Positions 1 through 5,267 of a DNA stretch of 5,267 nucleotides are shown in pieces. The translations under genes were made by a program, and so were the position numbers. The stretch comes from an uncultured Gemmatimonadota bacterium (GTDB taxonomy: Bacteria; Gemmatimonadota; Gemmatimonadetes; Gemmatimonadales; Gemmatimonadaceae): the NCBI GenBank assembly GCA_946479895.1, contig CAMLHT010000264.1, positions 1 to 5,267 of the forward strand, written 5' to 3'. The notes below the pieces were generated by a model. It saw only the letters and a list, made by a program, of their open reading frames with translations, did not search any database and was not told the DNA's origin. The stretch's first letter is position 1; each line of letters starts with the position of its first letter.

Positions 1-1252
1 AGTCCACCCAGGTGGGCGCGTAGCCGCCCCACTGCCAGGGCTCGAACTCGTGCGACAGCGACGGCACGACGATCACGAAGCGCTCGAACCACATGCCGAT
101 GTTGATCGTGATCGAGATGAGGAACAGCCACGTGGTGTTGCGCCGGAGCTTCTGCGAGAAGAGCGAGAGCGGGAGCACGCAGTTGCAGATGAGCATGATC
201 CACGCGGCCCACGCCCACTGGCCGAACACGCGGTTCCAGAAGTACTCCTGCTCGAACTGGTTCCCGGACATCCACGCCACCTGGAACTCGGACAGGTAGG
301 CGAGGCCGACGACCATCGACGTGAAGAGGCAGAGCTTGGCCGCCGCGTCGAGGTCGTTCAGGGTGATGATGTGCTCGAGCTTGAACACCTTCCGCAGCGG
401 GATGCAGATGGTGAACACCATCCCGATGCCGGAGAAGATGGCGCCGGCCACGAAGTAGGGCGGGAACACGGTGGCGTGCCAGCCCGGCGTGAGCGCCATC
501 GCGAAGTCGAACGACACGACCGAGTGCACCGACAGCACGAGCGGCGTGGCGAAGGCGGCGAGGAACAGGTAGGCGCGCGTGAAGTGCCGCCACTCGTGCT
601 CGGAGTTCCGCCACCCGAGCGCGAGCATGGCGTAGATCCGCTTGCGGACCGGGTTCGTCTCATGGTCGCGCAGCACCGCGATGTCGGGGATGAGGCCCAC
701 GTAGAAGAACGTGGCCGACACGGTGAGGTACGTGAGGATGGCGAATACGTCCCACACGAGCGGGCTCTTCGGATTCGGCCAGATGAGCCGCCAGTTCGGG
801 TACGGGATCAGGTAGAAGAACTTCCACGGCCGCCCGAGGTGCAGGATCGGGAACAGGCCCGCCGTCATGACGGCGAACACCGTCATCGCTTCCGACACGC
901 GATAGATCGTGGTGCGGAAGCCGGCGCGGAACAGGTACAGGATCGCCGAGATCAGCGTTCCCGCGTGACCGATACCGACCCAGAACACGAAGGTGACGAT
1001 GTAGACGCCCCACATCACCGGCGGGTGGTAGCCCGCGGCGCCGAGGCCCTCGTAGATCTGGTAGGTCCAGGCGAAGGCGCCGAGCAGGAGGCAGAGGATC
1101 GCCGTGCCGAGGGCCGCGAACCACCCGAGGGTGGGCCGCAGCGTCTCCATCACCTCACGGTCGACCTGCTCGTAGCTCGCGATCGCGGGAAAGCGGACAT
1201 CCGCGGTGGGGACGTTCGGGCGCTGGCCGGCGGGTGCAATCGACGTTGCCAT
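1..1252 (-). CDS. actC: Alternative complex III subunit ActC, NrfD/PsrC-like quinol-site membrane protein (C-terminus cut by window edge)
   Basis: ActC is the large integral membrane subunit of alternative complex III and is thought to carry the quinol oxidation site next to the ActB iron-sulfur chain. The frame opens with ATG at 1252-1250 and runs 417 codons without a stop to base 2, so the gene leaves the window; NrfD-type ActC proteins are usually somewhat longer, so probably only the last few dozen residues are missing. I translated it by hand. After a polar N-terminus of about 40 residues come roughly nine hydrophobic segments, near residues 43-63, 82-108, 122-138, 168-190, 225-250, 262-286, 305-325, 345-365 and 374-397; ACIII ActC has ten. 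Family-like stretches include HLGRPWKFFYLIPYPN (138-153), the SVHSVVSFDFA segment (241-251) and MWFERFVIV (387-395). H138, D168 and D249 lie inside or beside helices and are candidates for quinol or proton handling, by inference from ACIII and PsrC structures. A GGAGG site sits 7 bases before the ATG. Related NrfD proteins of polysulfide reductase-type enzymes are the alternative, but the ActA and ActB neighbours settle the assignment. Confidence 0.95.
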   Translation of the reverse strand, partial: MATSIAPAGQRPNVPTADVRFPAIASYEQVDREVMETLRPTLGWFAALGTAILCLLLGAFAWTYQIYEGLGAAGYHPPVMWGVYIVTFVFWVGIGHAGTLISAILYLFRAGFRTTIYRVSEAMTVFAVMTAGLFPILHLGRPWKFFYLIPYPNWRLIWPNPKSPLVWDVFAILTYLTVSATFFYVGLIPDIAVLRDHETNPVRKRIYAMLALGWRNSEHEWRHFTRAYLFLAAFATPLVLSVHSVVSFDFAMALTPGWHATVFPPYFVAGAIFSGIGMVFTICIPLRKVFKLEHIITLNDLDAAAKLCLFTSMVVGLAYLSEFQVAWMSGNQFEQEYFWNRVFGQWAWAAWIMLICNCVLPLSLFSQKLRRNTTWLFLISITINIGMWFERFVIVVPSLSHEFEPWQWGGYAPTWVD

Positions 1253-1259
1253 GATCGCG

Positions 1260-1264
1260 CCTCC
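1260..1264 (-). promoter_or_regulatory. Shine-Dalgarno of actC, adjoining the actB stop codon
   Basis: On the minus strand the actB stop and the ribosome site read TGAGGAGG. GGAGG lies at 1264-1260, directly after the TGA at 1267-1265, and is followed by 7 bases (CGCGATC) and the ATG. The strong match and good spacing fix the actC start. Its contact with the stop codon suggests that ribosomes finishing actB reinitiate on actC. Confidence 0.8.
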
Positions 1265-4200
1265 TCAGCTGTGCGCCCCGGCGGTGGCCGGCGACGGATG
1301 GTTGACCTTCTTCAAGTAGACCACGGCGGTGAAGGTGTTGAGCTCCTCGAACACGTGGTACGCGCGACGGTCGGAGACCATCTGCGCGACCGACCAGGCC
1401 GGATCAGCCGCGTCGCCGAACACGATGGCGCGGGACGGACAGGCCGCGGCGCACGCCGTCGTGAACTCGTCGGGCAGCAGCTCGCGGTGCTCCAGCGACG
1501 CCCGGTTCTCGGCCTCGCGAATGCGCTGCACGCAGAACGAGCACTTCTCCATGACGCCCTTGCTGCGCACGGTGACGTCGGGGTTGAGCTGCCAGTTGAG
1601 CGGCTCGGGGAACGCGTACTGCTTGCGGTCCTTCTCGCCGTACCCGAACCAGTTGAAGTAGCGGACCTTGTAGGGGCAGTTGTTCGAGCAGTAGCGCGTG
1701 CCCACGCAACGGTTGTAGACCTGGACGTTGAGTCCGTCCGGCGCGTGGTACGTCGCGTACACGGGGCAGACCGGCTCGCACGGCGCGTTGCCGCAGTGCT
1801 GGCAGAGCATCGGGACGAACCGGGCCTCGAAGTCCTGGCCGAAGTGGCCGTCGTCCGCGCCCTCGTAGTACCGCTCGATGCGCAGCCAGTTCATCTCGCG
1901 GCCGCGCGTCACGTTGAAGCCGAACTTCGACGTCGCGAAGATCGTGGCGTTCTGCCACTTCGCGCCGACGGTCGGGATGTTGTTCTCGGCGTAGCAGGCG
2001 GTGACGCAGGCCGAGCAGCCCGTGCAGCGCGCGAGGTCGATGGTCATCGCCCAGCGGCGCGCCGTCATCTTCCGCGGATCGGCGTCGCTGTAGAGACCCT
2101 TGTTCTTGCCCTGGTTCGGGGACGTCGGCGAGCCGAAATCACCCTGCGCGTCCGCCGCAACCGGCGACCGCAGGCCGGGCAGGAATGCCGTATTGGGCGC
2201 ACCCGGGATGTCGTGGCCTTCGTGCTCCTGCGGGCTGGCGAGCTCCTGGAGCGTCGTCGCCTGCGCGATGCCGCGCCCGTGCTGCCGGGCCGAGCCTTCG
2301 GTGCTGGGGATCGTCGTCTCGTCGCCGGTCCTGCTGACCGTCGCCGTCGTCGCGACTCCCGCCATGCCACCCGCGGCGTTGAACGCCACCGGCACGAGGT
2401 CGAGCGGGTGGCCTTCCATCACGCCGCGTGCATAGCGGCCGTAGCCCCACTGCACCGTGGTCCGGTCTTCCCAGTCGAAGTCGCCCATCGCGGCCGCCGA
2501 CCGGTGACCCTGGCCGAGCGGAATGGCCAGCGTGTCAGGACGGACGCCGAGATAGATGTAGGCGGGGAGCTTGAGCGAGCCCGTCGCCGTCTTCACCTCG
2601 ACGATGTCGCCGCGGTTCACGCCAAGGCGCGCCGCGGTGTCGGGATGCATCTCGACCCAGGAGCTCCATACGACCTTCGTGACCGGGTCCGGCAGTTCCT
2701 GGAGCCACGGCTTGTTCGCGCCACGGCCCTCGCCCAGAGTCGCCGAGGGATAGGTGAGCAGGAAGAACTGATCGTTGCCGGTCGGCGCGGTGAGCGTGGC
2801 CGGCGTGCGGGCCGCCACGGTCGTCGTCGCGCCGGCCGGCCGGGCCGTCGCGGTGCCGGCCATCATGCCCTTCGTGAGCGCGCCGGCGAACGCGGCGTCT
2901 CCGCCACGCATCTGGAGGAACATGGACTTGAAGTCCTGTCCCGCCGGCACGGCGCCGCCGTTCCGGACGGCGATCATCACGTCGGCGGCAGCGCGCGTCC
3001 CGGCGAAGACCGGGTCCATCACCGGCTGCTGGAGTCCGAGCGTCCCGCGCACCGGCTGCGCATCGCCCCACGTCTCGAGGGAGTGCAGGTCGGGGAGGAC
3101 GAGGTCGCAGAGCTCGGTGGTCTCGTCCGGATAAAGCGAGAAGGCCACCTTGAAGGGCACCGCCTTGATCGCGTCGGCGACCTTCGCCGACTGCGGAAGC
3201 GAGTGCACAGGGTTCACGCCGCGCGTGAAGAAGATCCCGACGCGATTGCCGCGCATTTCCTCGACAGCGGCGAGCACCTGATCGGCGGAGGCGATGCCTT
3301 CGTAGCCGGCGGCCGCCATGCCGACGTTGATCACCGGGCCAACCGCGCCCGAGGACTGGTTGAGGGCCGCGACCGCGGCACCCAGCGTGGTCGCATCGAG
3401 GCCGCGTCCACCGGCGAGGAACACCGCCGGACGCGCGCCGGCGACTTCGTTGCGCAGCGCGGTGAGCGTCGCTTCCGGGACGTCCGCGAGCTTCGCCGCG
3501 TCGGCGGCGCTGCCCTGGCCGCGGAGGAAGTTCGCGATCGCGACTTCACTGCCCGGCTTGCAGGCGATCCACTGATCGGCGTTGAGGCCGGTGAGCGAGC
3601 GGCGCGGGCCGACGTACACGAACCGCGGCGCGCCCTCGATCTTCGCGCGCGCTTCGGCGAAGGCGAGCTGGTTCGGCACCGAGGCGCCCCAGCCGTCGAG
3701 GAAATCGGCGCCGAACGAGACGATCAGCTTCGCGCCGGTGAAATCGTAGGTCGGCATCGCGACGCCGTAGGCCGCGCGATGCGAGGCCATCACCGCCTCG
3801 TCGGCGTCGAAGTCGACGCTGAGGTGCGGGCGCATGCCGAAGCCGGCGAGCCAGCCGTCGATGAAGGCCGGGAAGCTTCCGCTCTCGTGCTGGTTGAGGA
3901 ACACGGACGCCTTGCCGCGATTCTCGGTCATCTTCTGGGACAGCAGCCTGATGGCCTCGTCCCAGGTGATGGTCTTCCAGCCGCTGCCCTCGCGGAGCAT
4001 CGGGGCGCGGAGGCGGTCCGGATTGTAGAGGCCCTGGAGCGCCGACTGGCCGCGGGCGCATAGGGCGCCGCGGTTCAGCGGATGCGCGGGGTTGCCCTCG
4101 AGCTTGATGACACGGCCGTCGCGCGTCTCGGCGATGATGCCGCAGGAGGCGGCGCACTCGCGGCAGGTCGTCGCGTAGTAGGTCGAGACGCCCGGCACCG

Positions 4201-4375
4201 TCTGGTCGGGCGAGACCAGGTACGGAATGAGGTTGCCGACCTTCTCGGAAGTGCAGCCGACCGCGGCGGCGGCCGCGGTGGAGACACCGACGACCTTCAG
4301 GAAGTCACGACGCTTGACCGCGGTCGGACCGTCGGCGCTCGGCGATGGAGAGCCCTGTGGGGGAAGCTTGCTCAC
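1265..4375 (-). CDS. actB: Alternative complex III subunit ActB: fused molybdopterin-oxidoreductase-like (B1) and iron-sulfur (B2) protein, Tat-exported
   Basis: ActB relays electrons between the ActC quinol site and the ActA hemes on the outer face of the cytoplasmic membrane. The 1036-residue protein starts with GTG. It carries a Tat signal (KRRDFLK at 21-27, then an Ala-rich core) ending at a lipobox-like AVGC with Cys41. Residues of about 65-480 resemble the catalytic fold of molybdopterin oxidoreductases and begin with C71-x2-C74-x3-C78-x27-C106. Residues of about 535-665 resemble the dinucleotide-binding C-terminal domain (for example MHPDTAARLGVNRGDIVEV). In characterised ACIII this B1 part holds no molybdenum. 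A polar linker of about 665-763 leads to the ferredoxin-like B2 part with four Cys groups: 784/787/790/794, 858/861/866/870, 890/896/900 (Thr893 in place of the missing Cys) and 945/948/975/979. This fits three [4Fe-4S] clusters and one [3Fe-4S] cluster, as known for the family. The fused B1-B2 form between actA and actC separates it from formate dehydrogenase or polysulfide reductase, where these are two proteins. I see no frameshift or internal stop. Confidence 0.96.
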   Translation of the reverse strand: MSKLPPQGSPSPSADGPTAVKRRDFLKVVGVSTAAAAAVGCTSEKVGNLIPYLVSPDQTVPGVSTYYATTCRECAASCGIIAETRDGRVIKLEGNPAHPLNRGALCARGQSALQGLYNPDRLRAPMLREGSGWKTITWDEAIRLLSQKMTENRGKASVFLNQHESGSFPAFIDGWLAGFGMRPHLSVDFDADEAVMASHRAAYGVAMPTYDFTGAKLIVSFGADFLDGWGASVPNQLAFAEARAKIEGAPRFVYVGPRRSLTGLNADQWIACKPGSEVAIANFLRGQGSAADAAKLADVPEATLTALRNEVAGARPAVFLAGGRGLDATTLGAAVAALNQSSGAVGPVINVGMAAAGYEGIASADQVLAAVEEMRGNRVGIFFTRGVNPVHSLPQSAKVADAIKAVPFKVAFSLYPDETTELCDLVLPDLHSLETWGDAQPVRGTLGLQQPVMDPVFAGTRAAADVMIAVRNGGAVPAGQDFKSMFLQMRGGDAAFAGALTKGMMAGTATARPAGATTTVAARTPATLTAPTGNDQFFLLTYPSATLGEGRGANKPWLQELPDPVTKVVWSSWVEMHPDTAARLGVNRGDIVEVKTATGSLKLPAYIYLGVRPDTLAIPLGQGHRSAAAMGDFDWEDRTTVQWGYGRYARGVMEGHPLDLVPVAFNAAGGMAGVATTATVSRTGDETTIPSTEGSARQHGRGIAQATTLQELASPQEHEGHDIPGAPNTAFLPGLRSPVAADAQGDFGSPTSPNQGKNKGLYSDADPRKMTARRWAMTIDLARCTGCSACVTACYAENNIPTVGAKWQNATIFATSKFGFNVTRGREMNWLRIERYYEGADDGHFGQDFEARFVPMLCQHCGNAPCEPVCPVYATYHAPDGLNVQVYNRCVGTRYCSNNCPYKVRYFNWFGYGEKDRKQYAFPEPLNWQLNPDVTVRSKGVMEKCSFCVQRIREAENRASLEHRELLPDEFTTACAAACPSRAIVFGDAADPAWSVAQMVSDRRAYHVFEELNTFTAVVYLKKVNHPSPATAGAHS

Positions 4376-4380
4376 CTGAT

Positions 4381-4386
4381 CCCTCA
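4381..4386 (-). promoter_or_regulatory. Shine-Dalgarno of actB overlapping the actA stop codon
   Basis: The minus strand reads TGAGGG and then ATCAG before the GTG start of actB. The actA stop TGA (4386-4384) shares its last two bases with the GAGGG ribosome site (4385-4381), which lies 5 bases before GTG at 4375-4373. No ATG in this frame lies close enough to compete, and the Tat signal follows about 20 residues downstream, so the GTG start is well supported. The arrangement implies coupling of actB translation to actA. Confidence 0.75.
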
Positions 4387-5076
4387 GTAGTGGCAGTTCG
4401 CGCAGTCGTACCGGGCCTTCTTGCGCTCGGTCGATGCCGGGGCCGGCGTGGCGCCGGCCTGTGTTGGGGCGGGCGCATAGCCCGCGGCCTTCAGGCCTTC
4501 AGCGGGATCGTACCCGTTCACGTGGCAGCTCACACACCAGCCCATGTTGAGCGACGCGAACTGATAGACCTGATTCATCTTCTGCACTTCGCCGTGACAG
4601 CTCTGGCAGGTCACGCCGGCGTTCACGTGGCGCATGTGCGGGAAGTGGACGTACTCCGGGACCTTGTGGATCCGGATCCACGGGATCGGCTTCGCGTTGG
4701 CGCCGAGTCCGGGCGTGGCGGGCTTCGCGTCGGCGTACTTCCAGAGCTTCGTGAGCTCGGGGCTCGTGCGCGCGTCGTGCAGCTCGTTCTTCGGCAGGTT
4801 GACCTGGCCGTCCTTCATGGTGCCGATGGAGACGTGGCAGCCCATGCAGGTGCTGACGGCGGGGAGGCCCGGGTCAGGAGACTTGTCCGCGGTGTAGTGA
4901 CAGTACAGACAGTTCATGCCGAGCGTCTGCACGTGCACCGGGTGCGGGAACTGGATCGGCTGGACTGGCGATCGGTTTTGCGAGGAGGAGGCGCCGCTGT
5001 ACGCGGAAATCATCACGGCACCGGCAGCCAGGAGCACGAGTCCTGGAATCGCGGTCCACTTCCTACGCTCGATCAT
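4384..5076 (-). CDS. actA: Alternative complex III subunit ActA, membrane-anchored pentaheme cytochrome c
   Basis: ActA is the multiheme cytochrome of alternative complex III; it takes electrons from ActB and hands them to ActE, a soluble cytochrome c or an oxidase in the periplasm. From the ATG at 5076-5074 the protein has 230 residues. A short positive N-terminus (IERRKW) precedes one hydrophobic helix at about 8-26, which can serve as an uncleaved anchor. Five CxxCH heme c motifs follow: C56-H60 (CLYCH), C77-H81 (CMGCH), C157-H161 (CQSCH), C181-H185 (CVSCH) and C225-H229 (CANCH). The last ends one residue before the stop. Five is the number reported for ActA. Extra histidines in FPHPVH (43-48) and HFPHMRH (144-150) are candidate distal heme ligands. 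A Pro/Ala-rich stretch (about 201-215) separates the fourth and fifth motifs. The same frame stays open upstream through TTG (5085) and CTG (5088) to a TGA at 5127-5125, so the start is uncertain by a few residues; no clear ribosome site precedes any candidate. Cytochrome c7 or NrfH-like proteins look similar in isolation, but the neighbours make ActA firm. Confidence 0.94.
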   Translation of the reverse strand: MIERRKWTAIPGLVLLAAGAVMISAYSGASSSQNRSPVQPIQFPHPVHVQTLGMNCLYCHYTADKSPDPGLPAVSTCMGCHVSIGTMKDGQVNLPKNELHDARTSPELTKLWKYADAKPATPGLGANAKPIPWIRIHKVPEYVHFPHMRHVNAGVTCQSCHGEVQKMNQVYQFASLNMGWCVSCHVNGYDPAEGLKAAGYAPAPTQAGATPAPASTERKKARYDCANCHY

Positions 5077-5112
5077 CAGGATCAACAGGTTGTGCGACGT
5101 GGGGGGCGCGCT

Positions 5113-5130
5113 TTGTGAACCTTTTCACAA
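5113..5130. promoter_or_regulatory. Perfect 18-bp palindrome, probable Rex (NADH/NAD+ sensor) operator of the act operon
   Basis: The plus strand reads TTGTGAACCTTTTCACAA: arms TTGTGAA and TTCACAA, exactly complementary, around a 4-base centre. This equals the general Rex operator pattern TTGTGAAnnnnTTCACAA at every specified position. Rex is a repressor that releases DNA when NADH is high, and in several bacteria it controls respiratory genes such as cytochrome bd and NADH dehydrogenase. The site lies 36 bases before the actA ATG, where a bound repressor could block transcription of the whole operon. CRP/FNR proteins bind TGTGA-N6-TCACA with the same spacing, but they favour T and A inside the half-sites, whereas this site has A and T, as Rex sites do. 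The dyad is seen directly; the regulator is inferred, since no rex gene is in view. Confidence 0.65.
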
Positions 5131-5197
5131 GGCTACGATCAAGCGCCGAAATCTGGTTTGATCAGTGAGTGGAAGCAAGTCGAAGTTGCAGTGGTTA

Positions 5198-5210
5198 CTC
5201 GTGATACGAG
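5198..5210. repeat. Small inverted repeat upstream of the act operon
   Basis: The plus strand shows CTCGT-GAT-ACGAG, a perfect 5-bp dyad with a 3-base centre. It lies about 120 bases upstream of the actA start, in the non-coding region. It could be an operator half-pair or a chance dyad; I recognise no known binding motif. Confidence 0.3.
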
Positions 5211-5217
5211 ATCAAAT

Positions 5218-5234
5218 CCGACAAGATCTGTCGG
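5218..5234. repeat. Inverted repeat near the right edge
   Basis: The plus strand shows CCGACA-AGATC-TGTCGG, a perfect 6-bp dyad with a 5-base centre. It could form a GC-rich hairpin. A TTTT run follows only six bases after the stem on the plus strand (5241-5244), and none follows on the minus strand, so it is a poor intrinsic terminator. It may be an operator, the end of an upstream transcription unit, or chance. The rest of 5131-5267 shows no coding frame that I would defend. Confidence 0.3.
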
Positions 5235-5267
5235 GATCGATTTTCAACCTGTCGTCGTCACAGGGCC

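Noticed and set aside
50..4063. A 1337-codon open frame on the plus strand spanning the complements of actC and actB
   Set aside because: It is codon-aligned antisense to both genes, which share one phase. In this register a stop appears only where the real genes use TTA, CTA or TCA, and these are rare in GC-rich genes. The translation is Arg/Glu/His/Asp-rich with no domain, and the opposite strand encodes clear ACIII subunits.
1265..4375. Identification of the operon as formate dehydrogenase, polysulfide reductase or another catalytic molybdoenzyme
   Set aside because: The molybdopterin-like and four-cluster parts are fused in one protein, and the operon begins with a pentaheme cytochrome followed by this fusion and an NrfD protein. 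That order is diagnostic of alternative complex III.
4345..5118. A 257-codon plus-strand open frame opposite actA
   Set aside because: It lies antisense to a gene with five CxxCH motifs, and its His/Arg/Val-rich product shows no recognisable fold. The same codon-avoidance effect explains it.
5113..5130. Reading the palindrome as a transcription terminator or a CRP site
   Set aside because: No T-run follows the dyad on either strand in a position suited to termination. CRP shares the TGTGA-N6-TCACA spacing, but the bases just inside the half-sites (A and T) fit Rex better; CRP/FNR remains a second choice.
5150..5178. A possible sigma-70 promoter on the minus strand, TTGCTT, 17 bases, CAGATT
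   Set aside because: The -10 element matches the consensus at only three of six positions, so it is too weak to list. I could not place the act promoter with confidence.

Overview
The window holds the start of an alternative complex III (ACIII, act) operon, read entirely on the minus strand. In transcription order, right to left, it contains actA (pentaheme cytochrome c), actB (a large fused molybdopterin-oxidoreductase-like and iron-sulfur subunit) and actC (an NrfD/PsrC-type polytopic quinol subunit, cut by the left edge). ACIII is a quinol:electron-acceptor oxidoreductase that replaces the cytochrome bc1 complex in many bacteria. It passes electrons from membrane quinol through the ActB iron-sulfur chain and the ActA hemes to a soluble cytochrome c or straight to a terminal oxidase. 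The remaining subunits (actD, actE, actF), and often cytochrome oxidase genes, would be expected beyond position 1, but none of them is visible here.

Layout: 1-1252 is actC, lacking its C-terminus. 1265-4375 is actB, with a GTG start. 4384-5076 is actA. 5077-5267 is the 5' non-coding region. The genes are separated by only 12 and 8 bases. At both junctions the TGA stop runs directly into the Shine-Dalgarno sequence of the next gene, so the three genes look like one translationally coupled unit.

The most interesting non-coding signal is a perfect 18-bp dyad, TTGTGAA-CCTT-TTCACAA, at 5113-5130, 36 bases upstream of the actA ATG. It matches the published operator pattern of Rex, the NADH/NAD+-sensing repressor, at all 14 specified positions. 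This suggests that the respiratory complex is controlled by cellular redox state. Members of the CRP/FNR family recognise a similar half-site and cannot be fully excluded.

Organism: DNA that is GC-rich by eye, an aerobic-type ACIII with B1 and B2 fused, and a Tat signal point to a high-GC bacterium from a phylum that uses ACIII, such as Gemmatimonadota, Acidobacteriota or a myxobacterial relative. The sequence does not allow a firm choice. The plus strand carries very long open frames, but these are antisense by-products of codon use. I see no RNA gene, mobile element or CRISPR array.
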